DNA of 64,000 nt from Ceratothoa steindachneri (lineage: Eukaryota; Arthropoda; Malacostraca; Isopoda; Cymothoidae): positions 148,860,502-148,924,501 of the forward strand of contig OZ018329.1 of the NCBI GenBank assembly GCA_963969495.1, written 5' to 3'. Positions 22,956-34,954 of this stretch are shown piece by piece. Under the pieces are notes generated by a model that did no database searches, had not been told where the DNA came from, and saw only the letters and a list, made by a program, of their open reading frames with translations. Each line of letters starts with the position of its first letter. Position 1 is the first letter of the stretch. A program made the translations under genes and the position numbers.

Positions 22956-24881
22956 ACCCAGAGCCAAATACGAGCCAGATTGGAAATTGCCAGGGTGAAT
23001 AACCACATGTCCCTTGGTCATATGAGTCATTTCATGGGTCTAAATGGGTACAATTGAACTTTACTCCTTTTGAAAAAAACTTTTAAATTACAAATGCCCT
23101 AAGATTGATGCCCTTAATTTTTAAATTCCCAAGACAGCTAAAAATCCCAATATTTTATTATAAAACCCTAAAAGTCGCTACATTTTCATATCCAAAACTC
23201 CTACAAAATTTTACATTAAAACCCTCTAAAAAGTCACTACTTTTTTGATATCCGCCAAACTCTTGTGACAACAATGAAATTGTCTTATACACTATGCTTT
23301 ATCCTTGCATGGGATGGAGGATTGTATTTTGATGCGGCTAGAGTAACCTTTCAATTAATTAATTTAAGATTTTCCCATTTTGAGACCATTTAATAAAGGT
23401 CTTTATGACTCTTTTGTCCCTCTAGTTTCTCTTCTTTTTCCTTTATTTCCCTTCTATTTTCTTATTTCCCCCGTGGAAGGTCCAGGCTTTTCCTTGTAAG
23501 ACTGGGAGCTCTTTTATGAGTTTGTTTTAATTTTTTTGTGATGCGACATTTGGGGCCTACAACGGTCCCTATCACATCTTATTTTTAGTTCCTTAATCAT
23601 TTTTATGATTTTTTTTCTTTCATTCCCTAAATTTCATTACTGAATTTCATTTTCAGTAAACACCCAGATGCACCATCGTTTAATCCAAATCCAAAGCGAC
23701 TTGGTACCAACACCTTCCTAAATTTTCATTTATACGATTAATGTGTTAAAATATGTTAAGCGAAACGAGGATAAATTATATCGTCGTGGAAACAGATGTA
23801 AAACCATATTCTTTCTAAGAGCGACCTAAGCCACTCAAGGAATTACTTATGAATAGCTGAGAGTTTTTTAGATAGGTCCATTCTGTCAGATCCTCGAAAG
23901 GAGTAGAAAAAATATGTTGACGATTAGCTCGCCAAGCAATTTCCTAGCCACTGAAGTTAGTTGTTTTAGATTTTACAATCGCTCCGCCTGACTCATATTT
24001 TCAAAACTATCAATCATACAGGTTCCTCTACACTACACCATCTTAAGCATTATCTCTAAAATATAGGCCGTCTTCCAATACTGGTTGTAGTATTAACCAA
24101 TCAGGTGGTAAAATTAAGCCGATCCTAATTTAATAAAAACAACTATAAATCCCTCAATTTTATTTTCAGTCTGGCATTCTGTGATATATTGGCAATAACC
24201 TTCCAGATGGGATATCACAATTACTCCTAGATCATTTTAATGTTTTTTCCATAAACAAAGTTTATGTAATTATGTTCCTCATGGAGACATTATAAGGGCC
24301 CTTCACTTGCAATCAGCCTCATTCCAATATCTTGGATCAGTCATATTTGTGTCAAATCTCATTTGAGAACACAGAAACTGACATCGTTATTACCGATGTG
24401 ATCAATTTTGTACCATCAGCAAACTTTATAATATTACTATATATTTCATTATCTAGGTCATCATGAGATAATCAAGACAAATGGATCAAGAACCGATTAA
24501 TCCAGTGTTCAATCTATTTTAAAAGGTAGCACGATTCCATTTGCAATTTGCTCCATATTCTTAAGGGTAACTACATAAGATAGTTATAGAAATCCAAGCA
24601 TATTATATCTACCCTTTTTCTTTCGTGAAAATCTTTTATTTTCTTGCTGAAATGTTGTAAAAAGCTCATTGGGCAAGATTATTTTTTTCGACAACCAAAC
24701 CGTCCTCCGAGACATAATGTGAAAGTCTATTAATTCCGGACAGGACCCAATTGGTCGCAGAAACTACCCCCACGAATGTTTTGTCATCGGAGCGTGATAA
24801 ACAATGAGATAATGGGCGATGTTTGAGCCAACCCCGTGCAGACATGTCATTTACTCCACGTTATTTTTAGTCGCGGGCGAG
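22956..24881. other. Unassigned stretch with a short imperfect repeat
   Basis: Around 23150-23265 a unit of about 70 bp (AAAACCCT...AAAGTC...CTAC...GATATCC...AAACTC) occurs roughly twice. The rest, including a thymine-rich part at 23400-23640, shows no gene, terminus or array. Confidence 0.4.
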
Positions 24882-25570
24882 TCTATATCTCACTATGTCG
24901 GTCGGTCGGTCCATCCGTCGATCTCTGTTTGGCTTTTTTTTGTTTTGCAATAAGAGTGTAACTATTCGGCAGATTCTAACAAAATTTAAAACCCTCATGT
25001 TATTTAACATTCTCTTTCGAATGATACAATTATTAAGGTCCTCCTAAGGTTAACCCGGTAATTAACTTGTTTTGGAAATTACATTATAAGTATTCTGACG
25101 ATTCTAACGAAATTTGGACTCTTATGTTGTTTTATCTTCTCTTTCGAATTATATAATTGCTAAAGTCCTCCCAAGGTTAGCGGATGGATTATTTGGTAAT
25201 AATATCATAACTATTTGGCCGATCTTAACGAAGTTTGAAATCCCTATGTTGTTTTACATTCGCTTTCGAATGATATAATTGTCGAGGTCCTCCCAAGGTT
25301 AGCGGGGGATTATTTGTTAATAATATCATAACTATTTGGCTGATTCTAACGAAATTTGAAACCCATATGTTGTTTAACATTCTCTTTCGAATGATATAAT
25401 TGCCAAGGTCCTCCCAAAGTTAGCAGGGGGATTATTTGGTAATAATATTATAACTATTTGGTCGATCCTAACGAAATTTGAAACCCCTATGTTGCTTTAT
25501 ATTTTCTTTTGAAGGATATAATTGTCAAGGTCCTCCGAAGGTTAGTCCGGGAACTATTGAAAGTTTTGAA
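24882..25570 (+). mobile_element. Helitron-type 5' end with 121-bp tandem array
   Basis: Starts with TCTATATCTCACTATG followed by TCGGTCGGTCGGTCC, the TC start and (T)CGG/CCGTCC run typical of many animal Helitron 5' ends. The base before TC is G rather than the usual A. After it, about five copies of a 121-bp unit (starts near 24959, 25090, 25211, 25330, 25450) contain GATTCTAACGAAATTTG and CTCTTTCGAATGATA. The sequence just after the array (AAGTTTTGAAGGTCGTAAG) recurs after the similar 5' end at 63623. No Rep or helicase was found downstream. Confidence 0.6.
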
Positions 25571-25626
25571 GGTCGTAAGACCATAAATCAGAATATTTAA
25601 GAGCATGTAACTTTGGTCAGCACACC

Positions 25627-25870
25627 TTGTTTGGAATCGAGTGGGTGTCTGGAACTTTTGACAGTAGGGGTGAGGTTACAGGTTTAAAATTGAATGCAGA
25701 AGAGAGAAAGATGATGGTACTTGGGGCTAAAAATGGGGGTAGAAGCGATATCCAAGTCCGTGGTGTTCCCTTTGAAAAAGTGAGAATTTTAAGTATCTCG
25801 AATTCATTGTAAATGATTATAGTAGGGGTGAAGCAAATTGCAAACCAAAGATTTAAATGGTAGGAAAATA
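25627..25870 (+). pseudogene. LINE reverse transcriptase fragment
   Basis: Reads GLKLNAEERKMMVLG, then GVPFEKVRILSIS, the segment just after the reverse transcriptase active site (GLKLNxxKTKxMVxG, then VExVxxFKYLGS). The upstream catalytic part is not here. The same type of LINE reappears at 27065, so the two may be one relic split by the 1.2 kb between. Confidence 0.65.
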
Positions 25871-27064
25871 TGTTGGGTGATTAGAGTTTTAGCAAATGTT
25901 AATTGTTTTTAGTGTGGAATGTGCCAGAAAGTTGCATAATATTATGCTGTTAACAATGTTGAAAGTGGGTTACCAGACATTTCCTTGGAACCAGTTCACT
26001 ACAGCTTGGAGTGTATCAATGTGCTTTGCTAGAGACAATAGTAGCACATTAGGAAGCTTAGTAAAGTGTTTCTTCATGTAAATTCCCCCTTAGACGCCAG
26101 TAATAATTTCTATGTGTGTTCATTTACTTAATACCTAGTTTTTCCCGGGAATCCTTTACACCTTGACATTTTTGTTTTTGATATTTTTCCAGAACATTTT
26201 CAGTCGATCTTATCAGACCCATTTATTTAATAAGATAGAAGTATGATAGAAAGGTATTGTCTTCTTTCTATATTATTTTATCTTATTACCGGTTATTGTG
26301 GTTTCCCCCCCCCTCAAAGTATCCAATGAATTTTGTTTCATCTTGTTTTGGCAGGAAAATCCTTAACCAATTATTAGTTCAAATTCCGACTTTGCCAACA
26401 CAAAATCCCAAGAACAAGACTTCCTTAAAAAAGTGACACTCTTGTCTTGAAATATAATGACGCAAAATATTTCAGAAAATAAAAACCTTGAAAACACAAC
26501 TAAGAAACTACATCGTCGTAATCATAATAAACAAAGCATCCTTTTAAAAATCCATTAGAGGCATCAGAAGCTGTTCCGAGGAAGGACAAAAGGCTCGAAG
26601 TTTGTGACAGTGCGGCTAATTTCGAATCAATCTGCGCCGGATCGGCAGCTGCTTCTGTAATTTATGGTGCCTCTTGTCACCGTCAAACAAAACACTCACT
26701 CTTAGATAAGGTTTCCTGAAGAATTATGTACATGTTTGCGTTTTTTGATCTATAGAGAAAGGCAAATCAAGGAATTGTATAACTTTATTCAAGGATTTTT
26801 TTCTTCCTCCTTGGTTCTCTTGACGGTTAAAGGCTATTTTTTGATTGAATTCAGACTCTTCTTTAGTTATCGACTAACAATTGCTAAAAATAGGAAATCT
26901 TAGTTAATCCACAAAATACATCGTATCTCAGTATTTATAACTTGGAATATTAAACCAATACATTCGTTTAGAACGTCTAACAATCTCTTTTACCCTTTTC
27001 AGTGTCTAGTTGTAGCATCGGTATTGATTTTTCCTGCTACACCATGCACCGCCTTGCGGAAGAA
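25871..27064. other. Unassigned stretch between two LINE fragments
   Basis: About 1.2 kb without recognised content. If the flanking LINE pieces belong together, this would be an insertion, but I could not see inverted ends or a target duplication at its borders. Confidence 0.35.
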
Positions 27065-27285
27065 CTAATGCAGTCTACTTGTTCTAAAATATGCATGCAA
27101 AACCTGGACACTGAGTTTGGAAGCTGATGGCAAACTCAAAGTACGCCTAATGAAACAGGTTAGTTTGGAATAATACGTAAAGACTAGAAAAGAACTACGT
27201 GAATAAATACGCAAACAAGAATAAGGGATATAATAAAAATAACCAGGCAATGGCTTCGCTACTAAGATTCAAATTTAGAATCTAA
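27065..27285 (+). pseudogene. LINE C-terminal fragment
   Basis: Plus strand reads YACKTWTLSLEADGKLKV, later REINTQTRIRDIIKITRQ. This matches the YGCETWTL...KLxxFEMxCLRR...R.RxRTGIxDI.. region of LINE C-termini. It has one in-frame stop and ends without a tail. The minus-strand open frame over it is a shadow. Confidence 0.6.
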
Positions 27286-27299
27286 AAAAAAGCAGCCAT

Positions 27300-27600
27300 G
27301 GCTAAATTTTTATAAATTTTCTGAACTTCGCGAATTATAATAATTTTTAAAAGGAACTCTAAACTAAATTTCCACCCTTTAAAAATATCACGTTGCTAAA
27401 ATATAGAGTTATAGAATAGAAGAAGATATATAAAAATAAATTTTCTGAACTTCACCATTTGTAATTCTTTGGGTTTTAAAAAATTCCCAAAATTTCAATA
27501 CTTATATTTATTTCTGAACTTCACCATTTTGTTTTTTGGTATTAAAAAAGAATTATTGGAAATAACTTTGATAAAAAAATAAGTCATAACCAAACTAAGA
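27300..27600 (+). repeat. Degenerate three-copy repeat
   Basis: A block starting TTTCTGAACTTC occurs at about 27318, 27441 and 27512, each followed by an AATT-rich tail with a TTTAAAA run. Spacing is irregular (70-125 bp). Confidence 0.45.
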
Positions 27601-27814
27601 TAAAATTATTATTCAAATATTCAAAAAAATCCCCTTCTTAAATTACAGAGTTAGGGATGATGATAAAACTATTGAAGTTTATATGGCCTTGAATTGATAT
27701 CATTAGATGAATCTGATTATTGAATAAAGATAAGCTTAAAAACGCAAAATAAACGTAGTATGCAGGTAAAAAGTCACATTAATTTTTTACAAAGATAAAA
27801 GAATAATGAGTTAA

Positions 27815-28110
27815 AAGACCAATTAGATAAAATACCAATGAGATAAAAGACCAATGAGATAAAAGACCAATGAAACAAAGGAGCAATGAGATAGAAGACC
27901 AATGATATTAAAGATCAATGCCATAAAATATCCTTGAGATAAAAGACAGATGAGGTAAAAGACCAATGAGATAAAAGACCCATTAGATAAAAGACCAAGT
28001 CGATAAAAGATCAAAATTATTAAAGACCAATGAGATATAATACCAATAATATAAAAAACCACGATGAAATAAAATACTAATGAGATAAAAGACCAATAGG
28101 AAGTGTTCAT
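27815..28110 (+). repeat. 16-bp minisatellite (GATAAAAGACCAATGA)
   Basis: About 18 imperfect copies of a 16-bp unit. The long minus-strand frame it opens (27823-28194) is hydrophobic only because the repeat is translated, and it is not a membrane protein gene. Confidence 0.85.
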
Positions 28111-29285
28111 TGTATAAAATGAATTGTTACTAACAATGAATATGAAAAATTCTATAGTTAATAGTGATAGAAGTGAATAAAAACAATACGGCAAACATGA
28201 GAAAGAAAGGAGAGAACAATATCAAAGATAACAAAAGATGCTTAAACAAACTCCTTCCGCTCTTGATCTTGAGTCTTAAGAACGTCTAAGCGAATAATTT
28301 AAGGAAAGAGTTTAGGACAATCCGAAGAATGAGAGAGGGAGAAATATTGTATGAAGCCTTTGAAAGTCTATCGAATTCCTCCTGTTTACAGTACGGCGAG
28401 CTTTTCAACTGAGAAATTACGATATCCATTATTCTATCTTAATTTAAATACACAAACCCTGTTGCTACTCCACGAGCTGTATTTTATGGCCATGAGAAAC
28501 TAAAGCATAAACGTTCACTAGGGAACAATTAAACGGGCACGAGACAAGGCAAGAGGAGATAAATAGGAGCTGGCTTAGGAATAAATGAACACTATGGATC
28601 CCAAGAACTGTTAAGTAATGCAAAATACTAAGGCTGGAAGAATTTATTTGGAAGTCTCCGACAGGAATGCTTTACAAGGATTATAGATACGACGATGCCT
28701 CCTTGAAATTCCCTCCAGCTTAACTATTTCAAATACCTAGGAAATACTCAGAAATAGTATTTTTTTAGAAGAAGAAATGGAGTTTATTATGATGAGGCAA
28801 ATAGGTGGAGTCTCAAAGATCGATGTTTATTTAAGCAAACAATGCTATTCGCTTTTTACGTTCGGTCATAAGTTAGGGTTTAGTGGTCTCGAATGACGTC
28901 GGAGGTGAGATTTGAATTGGTCTCGTGGCCAATTTTCAAAGGTACTCCACAACTTGACTTCATGAGTTACTGAAATTTCCGCTCGTTCTATGAGTTTTCA
29001 GAACCATTGCATGTTTTTCCCTCCCGGGTTGAAGGGGTGGGGGCAATGTCTGTGGGCTAGCGGAACCTAACATAGCTACTAAACCTTGTGGCAAATTTCT
29101 GCTCAATCGGTTGACATATGTAGCTGGCAGCTCCATAACATAATTTTAGCCCCTATCGGCATGGAATATATGGGGCCAAAAGTGAGCCACCATTACATGT
29201 ATTTTTTGTATTTCCATTTGAATATATCATTTACAAAAATAATTATAAAATTTAACTTTTCGGTAACAATTTTTAAGATTTTCAG
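28111..29285. other. Unassigned stretch
   Basis: No gene, element end or array recognised between the 16-bp satellite and the Tc1 relic. Confidence 0.4.
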
Positions 29286-29775
29286 CAATTTTGGGGTTAC
29301 CTTTAGGATACGAAGAGATGGCGAGGCATTTCATCCTGGTTGTCTGGTACCAACTGCAAAACATGGATGTGATTATATCATCGTAAGGAGCAGCATATAT
29401 TCATTAGGGTCATGTGAGATATTTTTATGCAGGGAAAGAATGAAATCCACTGCTAATATCACCATGTTGTCGCAAGCTTTAGAGCGATCTATCTAGAAAT
29501 TGCATCCCAAAGAAATTAAGTTATATTTCAGCAGGATAATGCCCCCTGCCATACCTCCAACCACCACCAGAATTGGATGGGAGAAATGGGGATCACCCCT
29601 ATCGAGTGGCCACCACAGAGCCCATACTTAAATCCAATAGAACACTTGCGGGGAGTTCATTTGTACAAACATTGTTTGACAGGCGTATATACGATTCAAG
29701 CAATGTTTTATGGGGTCACTCTCAATCAAGCAGTGTTTCACAGGAGCACGCTAAACTCATGCAGTGTTTGAAATG
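29286..29775 (+). pseudogene. Tc1-like transposase relic
   Basis: Two frames joined by a frameshift near 29500. The first (C-terminal half of the frame 29086-29496) reads GEAFHPGCLVPTAKHG, then RMKSTANITMLSQALE. The second, from about 29524, reads FQQDNAPCHTS with the second catalytic Asp, then WPPQSPYLNPIEHL, the block with the third catalytic position (here Glu in NPIE). These are the core DDE motifs of Tc1-like transposases, which cut and paste the element. The N-terminal DNA-binding half is missing, as are the terminal inverted repeats. The frame runs on into a minisatellite. Confidence 0.85.
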
Positions 29776-30790
29776 ACCATACGGCTTAAGCACATTTTAA
29801 AGGAATAAACTCAACTCTAAAAATGTTAAAGGACCACAGTCGACTCAAGCAGTTAAAGAAGAGCCAACACGAGTGAAGCAAAGTTCTTCAGGAACACACT
29901 CAATATAAGCATTATTGAGAGGAGCATACACGAATTAAGCAGTTTCATATGAGCATACTAGATTTAACCAGATATTGACAGGAGCATACTAGGCTCAAGA
30001 GATGCTTCACAGGACCACACACGAGTCAAGCAAAGTGTTGTTATGAGCATAAACTACTCAAGCAGTGCTCGATCGGAAAATGCTAAACTCAAGAGGTGTT
30101 TGAATGGATCATAATCGCTTCGAGTAGTGTTTTATAAGAGAAAATTTTATTCAAGCACTGTTTGAGAAGAGCCTATTCGACTCAATCAGATTTTCACTGG
30201 AACACACTCGATCCAAGTAGTATATGGTTGGAACCTACTTGATTTAACTGGTATTTCATTTGAGCACACTTTAACAAAGCTGTTTCGACCGGAAACTTCA
30301 CGAGTAACAGTTTCTCAAAGGAGTACTCTCAATTCAAGCACTTACGTCTCAGGCAGTTTTAAACAGGAACAAAATCGACTCAAACACTTTACTGGGAGAG
30401 TATTTGAAAGGAGTTCACACGATTTCATGTGGATTTTACAAGAGTACACTCAAATTCAAGCACTGTTCTACATAAGCATACAACATTCATGCTTTATTTT
30501 AAAGGAACTTAGTTAACACAAGCAGTATTGGAATGGACCATCCACGAGTCAAGAAAAGTTTCAGAAGAGCACACTAAATTAATGCAATGCTTGACACGAA
30601 TCAAGTAGTGTTTTACACGACTACACTCGACTCAACCAGTGTTTGAAATGACCCAACACGACACTAGCACTGTTTCTAAGCAGCAGACTGGATTTAAGCA
30701 GTCTTTGACAGGAGCCTCAAGCAGTTTTTCTCATGACCATATTTGATTTAAGCTGTGTTTTGTAGGAGGATACACAATTCAGGCACATAC
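29660..30790 (+). repeat. ~40-bp minisatellite
   Basis: Roughly 27 degenerate copies of a unit close to CTCAAGCAGTGTTT plus CACAGGAGCACACTCGA. Its first units overlap the last codons of the Tc1 relic, so the array may have begun from sequence just inside the element. Units have diverged strongly, which implies an old array. Confidence 0.75.
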
Positions 30791-32640
30791 AGAAACACTG
30801 AATACGCATGCAGGATCAAGATAAGGAAAACGGGAAGCGAGCTTAGACAGATGCTCGTTGTCAATGGACGTAATTCGGTAATAATAGGATAGGTGGGATG
30901 AACATGTTAGAACGAGAAAGATTTAAGTGGGACTGGATTTTGATGTGGTCAAAATTTGCTTTGACTGATTAATTATAACAAAACTAATGGTTAGGAAGGC
31001 AGAAACTATGAGGTCAAGGATATTGCCGCGTATATAGATAGGATTGGAGAGATTTTTTAAGATAGCAAAGTTCAAATATGTCTATGAGCATAAAAAAGGT
31101 TTATGGTGGGGTGATATCCATGTCACTGGGAATGAGGAAGACATGGATAAATAACTTTAGGTTTAGTCGTTTTCTTAAGTTTTTGAAGACATTATACGGT
31201 GAATGATCCTGGGGCCGGTAAATGTCTGTAACTCTGCAGGAGTTAAACGGAATAAGTGAGGAGTACAACATCCGACAGCGATCAAACTTACGCCTCTTCC
31301 ACGCAGACAGGCAGAAACGTATCCCCGTCAGAAAAAATCAGCAGCAGTGATGGCAAAAGAGTGGTTATGGTGGCAAACTTTGGTGATACCGAAGAGTTAC
31401 AATTCTTCAAAAGAGTTTAAGCCACAAAAGTTCAGTCAGGTTAAGAAATAGGGAAAGGGAGTTTAGAAAACCTGTTGGGGGAGTGCGGGAGAGGGTGTAG
31501 GGCGGATTTAAAGGAGGGGGGCACACGAACAAGATTATTGAGGACAGTTGCATGAGATAAAACCTATCTGTCCCGAAGGATCTCTTTAAATTTGAATGGA
31601 TTTAGTAAGAAGAAATATAGTAGGATCTACATTTTTCAAAAGGCACTAAGAGAGAGCATAGGAATTAGAGGTCAACAATGGAATAAAGACTTGAATGGAA
31701 TTTACGTAGGTAAGTTTTGTGGGGTTAGGAGTTAGCATCAGTCTTATTGGGAGAGATAATTGAAAAAATTGCAAACTGGCTCCTCCCAATGGAGTTGTTA
31801 CCTGAGGATTAGGTTTAGCACTGGAAGAGAAAATGAAACGAAAAAACGGGGCAAAAGATGATGGGTTGTTTATCATTTCGGGTAAGAAAAAGGAAAAGCT
31901 ACCGTGAGTCCTGCATCGTGTGAATTGCAAAACGTCCTGCAATTATTCATATCTTGATGAGTGTTTCTCATTGAGGAAATTTTGCTTTCAAACATTTATA
32001 CTAAAAATATCCGTATGTACAAATGACGATATTAAAATGTATTCAATAGTACTTTCTGTCAACAATTCTAGAGCACCTGGAGGATCATTATTATAGTTTT
32101 CGCATGTCGTAGCGCCATGTTATAGTTCACCAACGATAGCAAAAGTAATATTGAACATTATGCATTGAAAAAGTAAGTTATGAAGTAGAACAGAACAACT
32201 AGAATAACAAAAATTGTGCCTCACTCCCTTGAGCTTTATAAAGCAGGAATTGAACGGCTTCTTTCACTATTTGTGTCTTAATTCGATATTCAAGATGATG
32301 CAGCTGATTTCAGAAGTCAGGAAAAATAAAACCCCGTAAATATTGTCTTTGTAACTTATATTTTGAGTTTTTCCATAAAAGAGCAATCGGGTTACAATAA
32401 CTTACACTCTTTATACAAATAAATGACTATTGCTGAACAACAGAGAGTGGGATTATAGAGGATTGAAATTGAGATACAGAATATAATGAGTCGAAATGAG
32501 ATTAAGAAGATTTCGTAGTTTGTGTGGAGACTATTGGTTTCCAGTGTTTCATTGATGATGTGAGCCTATAGTAAGGGGTCAACGCATTTTTAAATTCTTT
32601 CTATGGTACATTGTTTTTCAAAAGTTCTGTTACACTCGTT
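30791..32640. other. Unassigned stretch
   Basis: Purine-rich on plus up to about 31600 but without a recognisable frame; the minus-strand frame 31646-31942 shows no motif. AT-rich after that. Confidence 0.4.
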
Positions 32641-32762
32641 TGTTTATCTTTCGAGAGTTTTACGTATGTGATAAACAAATTCCGTCAAACAAACTTAAAG
32701 ATTTACTTTTCCATCCCGTATCATTAAAACGTTTTTTTTCCATTGTGTGCAGGTGTGTTGAG

Positions 32763-32941
32763 ATGCCAGTGAAAAGAATCAAGATCTCTGCTCACCTGCG
32801 CGAGGGTCACAACAAGTCCGACATCCTCAAGAGGCTCAACATCAACCCTATAGGAGAGGCTGAAGACCCGGGAAGACCTCAAAGATCGACCTCGTTCAGG
32901 CAGACCTTAAGTTGTCAACCGTTTGAATGTGCGAAAAGCTA
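32763..32941 (+). pseudogene. Mariner-type transposase, N-terminal relic
   Basis: Reads MPVKRIKISAHLREGHNKSD then ILKRLNI, the first helix-turn-helix of a mariner-type transposase. The next frame over (about 32870) reads REDLKDRPRSGRP, the basic linker that follows in this family, then a stop. So one frameshift and one stop kill it. It belongs to the same broad type as the relic at 4921-6905. Confidence 0.7.
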
Positions 32942-33642
32942 AAATTTACAACTACACAGTAAAAAGATGGAAATGAAATTATTTTGAAGGAAAAATAAAA
33001 AACACTTCGTATAAAGAAACCTTAAAAGCATTAATTATGAATCTGAAGGACAAGCACAATGTTATATTACGTTAATTAATATAATTAAGCAGCCATTTGT
33101 TTTCTCCACGGAATATCCGTTTGATCGGAAGGTTTCCTCTTTACGTTTTTCTATTAACAAGGTTGTTGTTGATCCGAACGATCGTGTTTACAACAAATGC
33201 ATCCTTTGATGATTCGGCCTCTCTGGCCTATTGCATTAATGCAATGATGTCAGCCAAACTCGTCTTTCGTTCAAACAGAAGCAGATTTTGCAATATTGCT
33301 CCAGGAGACGAGCCGTGAACAACGGAATTTATTGAAAAGGAAGGGAAGTTATTAAGTTCCTCTATGAGAAACCCCGTTAGAAGAAGAGTCATGTAGACTC
33401 TTTATCGGATTAATTGAAAAATTTGTTAATTATAATTAGAATTGAATCCTTTTAATATAGAATTATTTGTGGTGGATAAGAGAATAAAGCTAGCATACAA
33501 ACGAAAAAGGTATTTTAAAGTATAAAGCCACTAAACTTTGAACTTTTTCTTATAATTGCTTTGTTTTTAAATCAGGAGAAATGCATTGGTTAGGAAAAAT
33601 AAAATTGCCTAAATACACTAAGAATCAAGAGACTTCTAGTAC
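32942..33642. other. Unassigned stretch beside solo LTR
   Basis: The open frame 33097-33318 has a hydrophobic start but no recognised domain. The Helitron helicase, which runs up to 34955 on minus, is not recognisable here, so either it was truncated or this side is unrelated. Confidence 0.4.
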
Positions 33643-34949
33643 TGTCGTAGAAAAGGCTCCCGACGATATACTATATATCTATTCTTTGTGGAGATTATTC
33701 TATATTCGAGTGCGGGGATTTAATCAGATAGCCGAGTATTATTCTACGTAAATAAATAGGCCTGGAGAGGGCTTATTTATCTTCAATATACTTAAGAAGT
33801 GGAACGGAGCCCAAGGATAAATAATATTGCAAGCATTAATAAAATATAATTGTATTAATTAAACTAACAAAAATAACGCATGGAAAATATTTACATGACC
33901 GGGGATTAAAATGGGAGATGCACATGAAATGAAAAGGTCATAGGATAAATTTGACTAAGCGGTGGATTAAGATTTGGAGGGATTTAAATGACAAAACAAA
34001 CAAGAAGGGAAAGGGTCGACTAAATCCGGGTTAAAGCACGGAGTTATGTTCACAACAAAGTTAAATAATTAAATTCAATTCGTACCTTACGTATTTATAA
34101 GGTCAGCGTGCAGATGAAGGCGATTTGAAGGAATGGCTTCGGTCCGACTGGCGATTTCCTTCCCAGGAGGAAAGGTTTTTAGGGGGGTTGTCCTTAACGA
34201 GGGGGAAAGGACAGACTTTGAGGAGTGGGAGCGAAGTGGGGATCGGAAGTACGAGCGATCCTTTAGACAAGATACCGGAGATGTTCTGGATGAACAATTG
34301 GGGTTATTGGGGTAGCCAAGCGTTCTCTTGAAGAACGTTATAAGGGATGAATTAAATTACCACTGACGTGATATCGAGGAAGCGAGAACCGTTTCTTGTC
34401 GAACGGGCTCGAAGAACAATGACGGTCCTAAAGTTGTTCTCTTCTGAACAATTCGACAACAGGGGGGCCCTTTTTAATTGGCGTCTCGAGGGGCATGAAC
34501 CTTGGCAATCAAGGATATTGTCCTCTACTGGATAATAAGGGGGTTCTTGAGGAGGTAGAGTTCCTAGGTGCACAAGGAAGACTGGATCGGCTTGATGCCT
34601 GGCGAAGATAATCGGGATCTGATTCAAATGAGAAATTCTATCGCATAAATAGCCAGAGCCAGCCCCTTGGGGTATGGGGCAATGGGGGACTTCCATGGAA
34701 TGTCCCGATAGCGATTCGAACACTCTTATCTTCCCATAAGCCTAACTCAATCTAGCCAGATCGACGCCTGCAGGCAAACGGGGGATTGAACCTCCTTGAT
34801 TAAACTTGGGCGGGGAGAAGATAAGACTCGGGAAATGTTAGAGCGATAAGAACGCCATGCTACTCTCTTCTCGCAGGATACACGTGGGAAGCATGAGTAC
34901 CAATATGTGATAGAAGCGAGGCGCGGCAGCCTCAGGCAATTTTATCACA
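33643..34949. mobile_element. Solo LTR A (1,307 bp)
   Basis: Begins TGTCGTAGAAAAGG and ends TTTTATCACA, so TG...CA. Flanked by AGTAC (33638-33642) and AGCAC (34950-34954), a 5-bp duplication with one change. Closely related to solo LTR B along its length (GACGATATAC, CTTAAGAAGTGGAAC, GTTGTTCTCTTCTGAAC, CAACAGGGG, TGTGATAG). No internal region remains, so it arose by recombination between two LTRs. Transcription direction is not clear. Confidence 0.8.
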
Positions 34950-34954
34950 AGCAC

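Noticed and set aside
27823..28194. 123-codon membrane-protein-like frame on minus
   Set aside because: Translation of the 16-bp tandem repeat.
32700..32765. Polypyrimidine tract plus CAG before the mariner N-terminal relic, like a splice acceptor of a host exon
   Set aside because: The downstream frame is a transposase relic with a frameshift and stop, so a host exon is unlikely.
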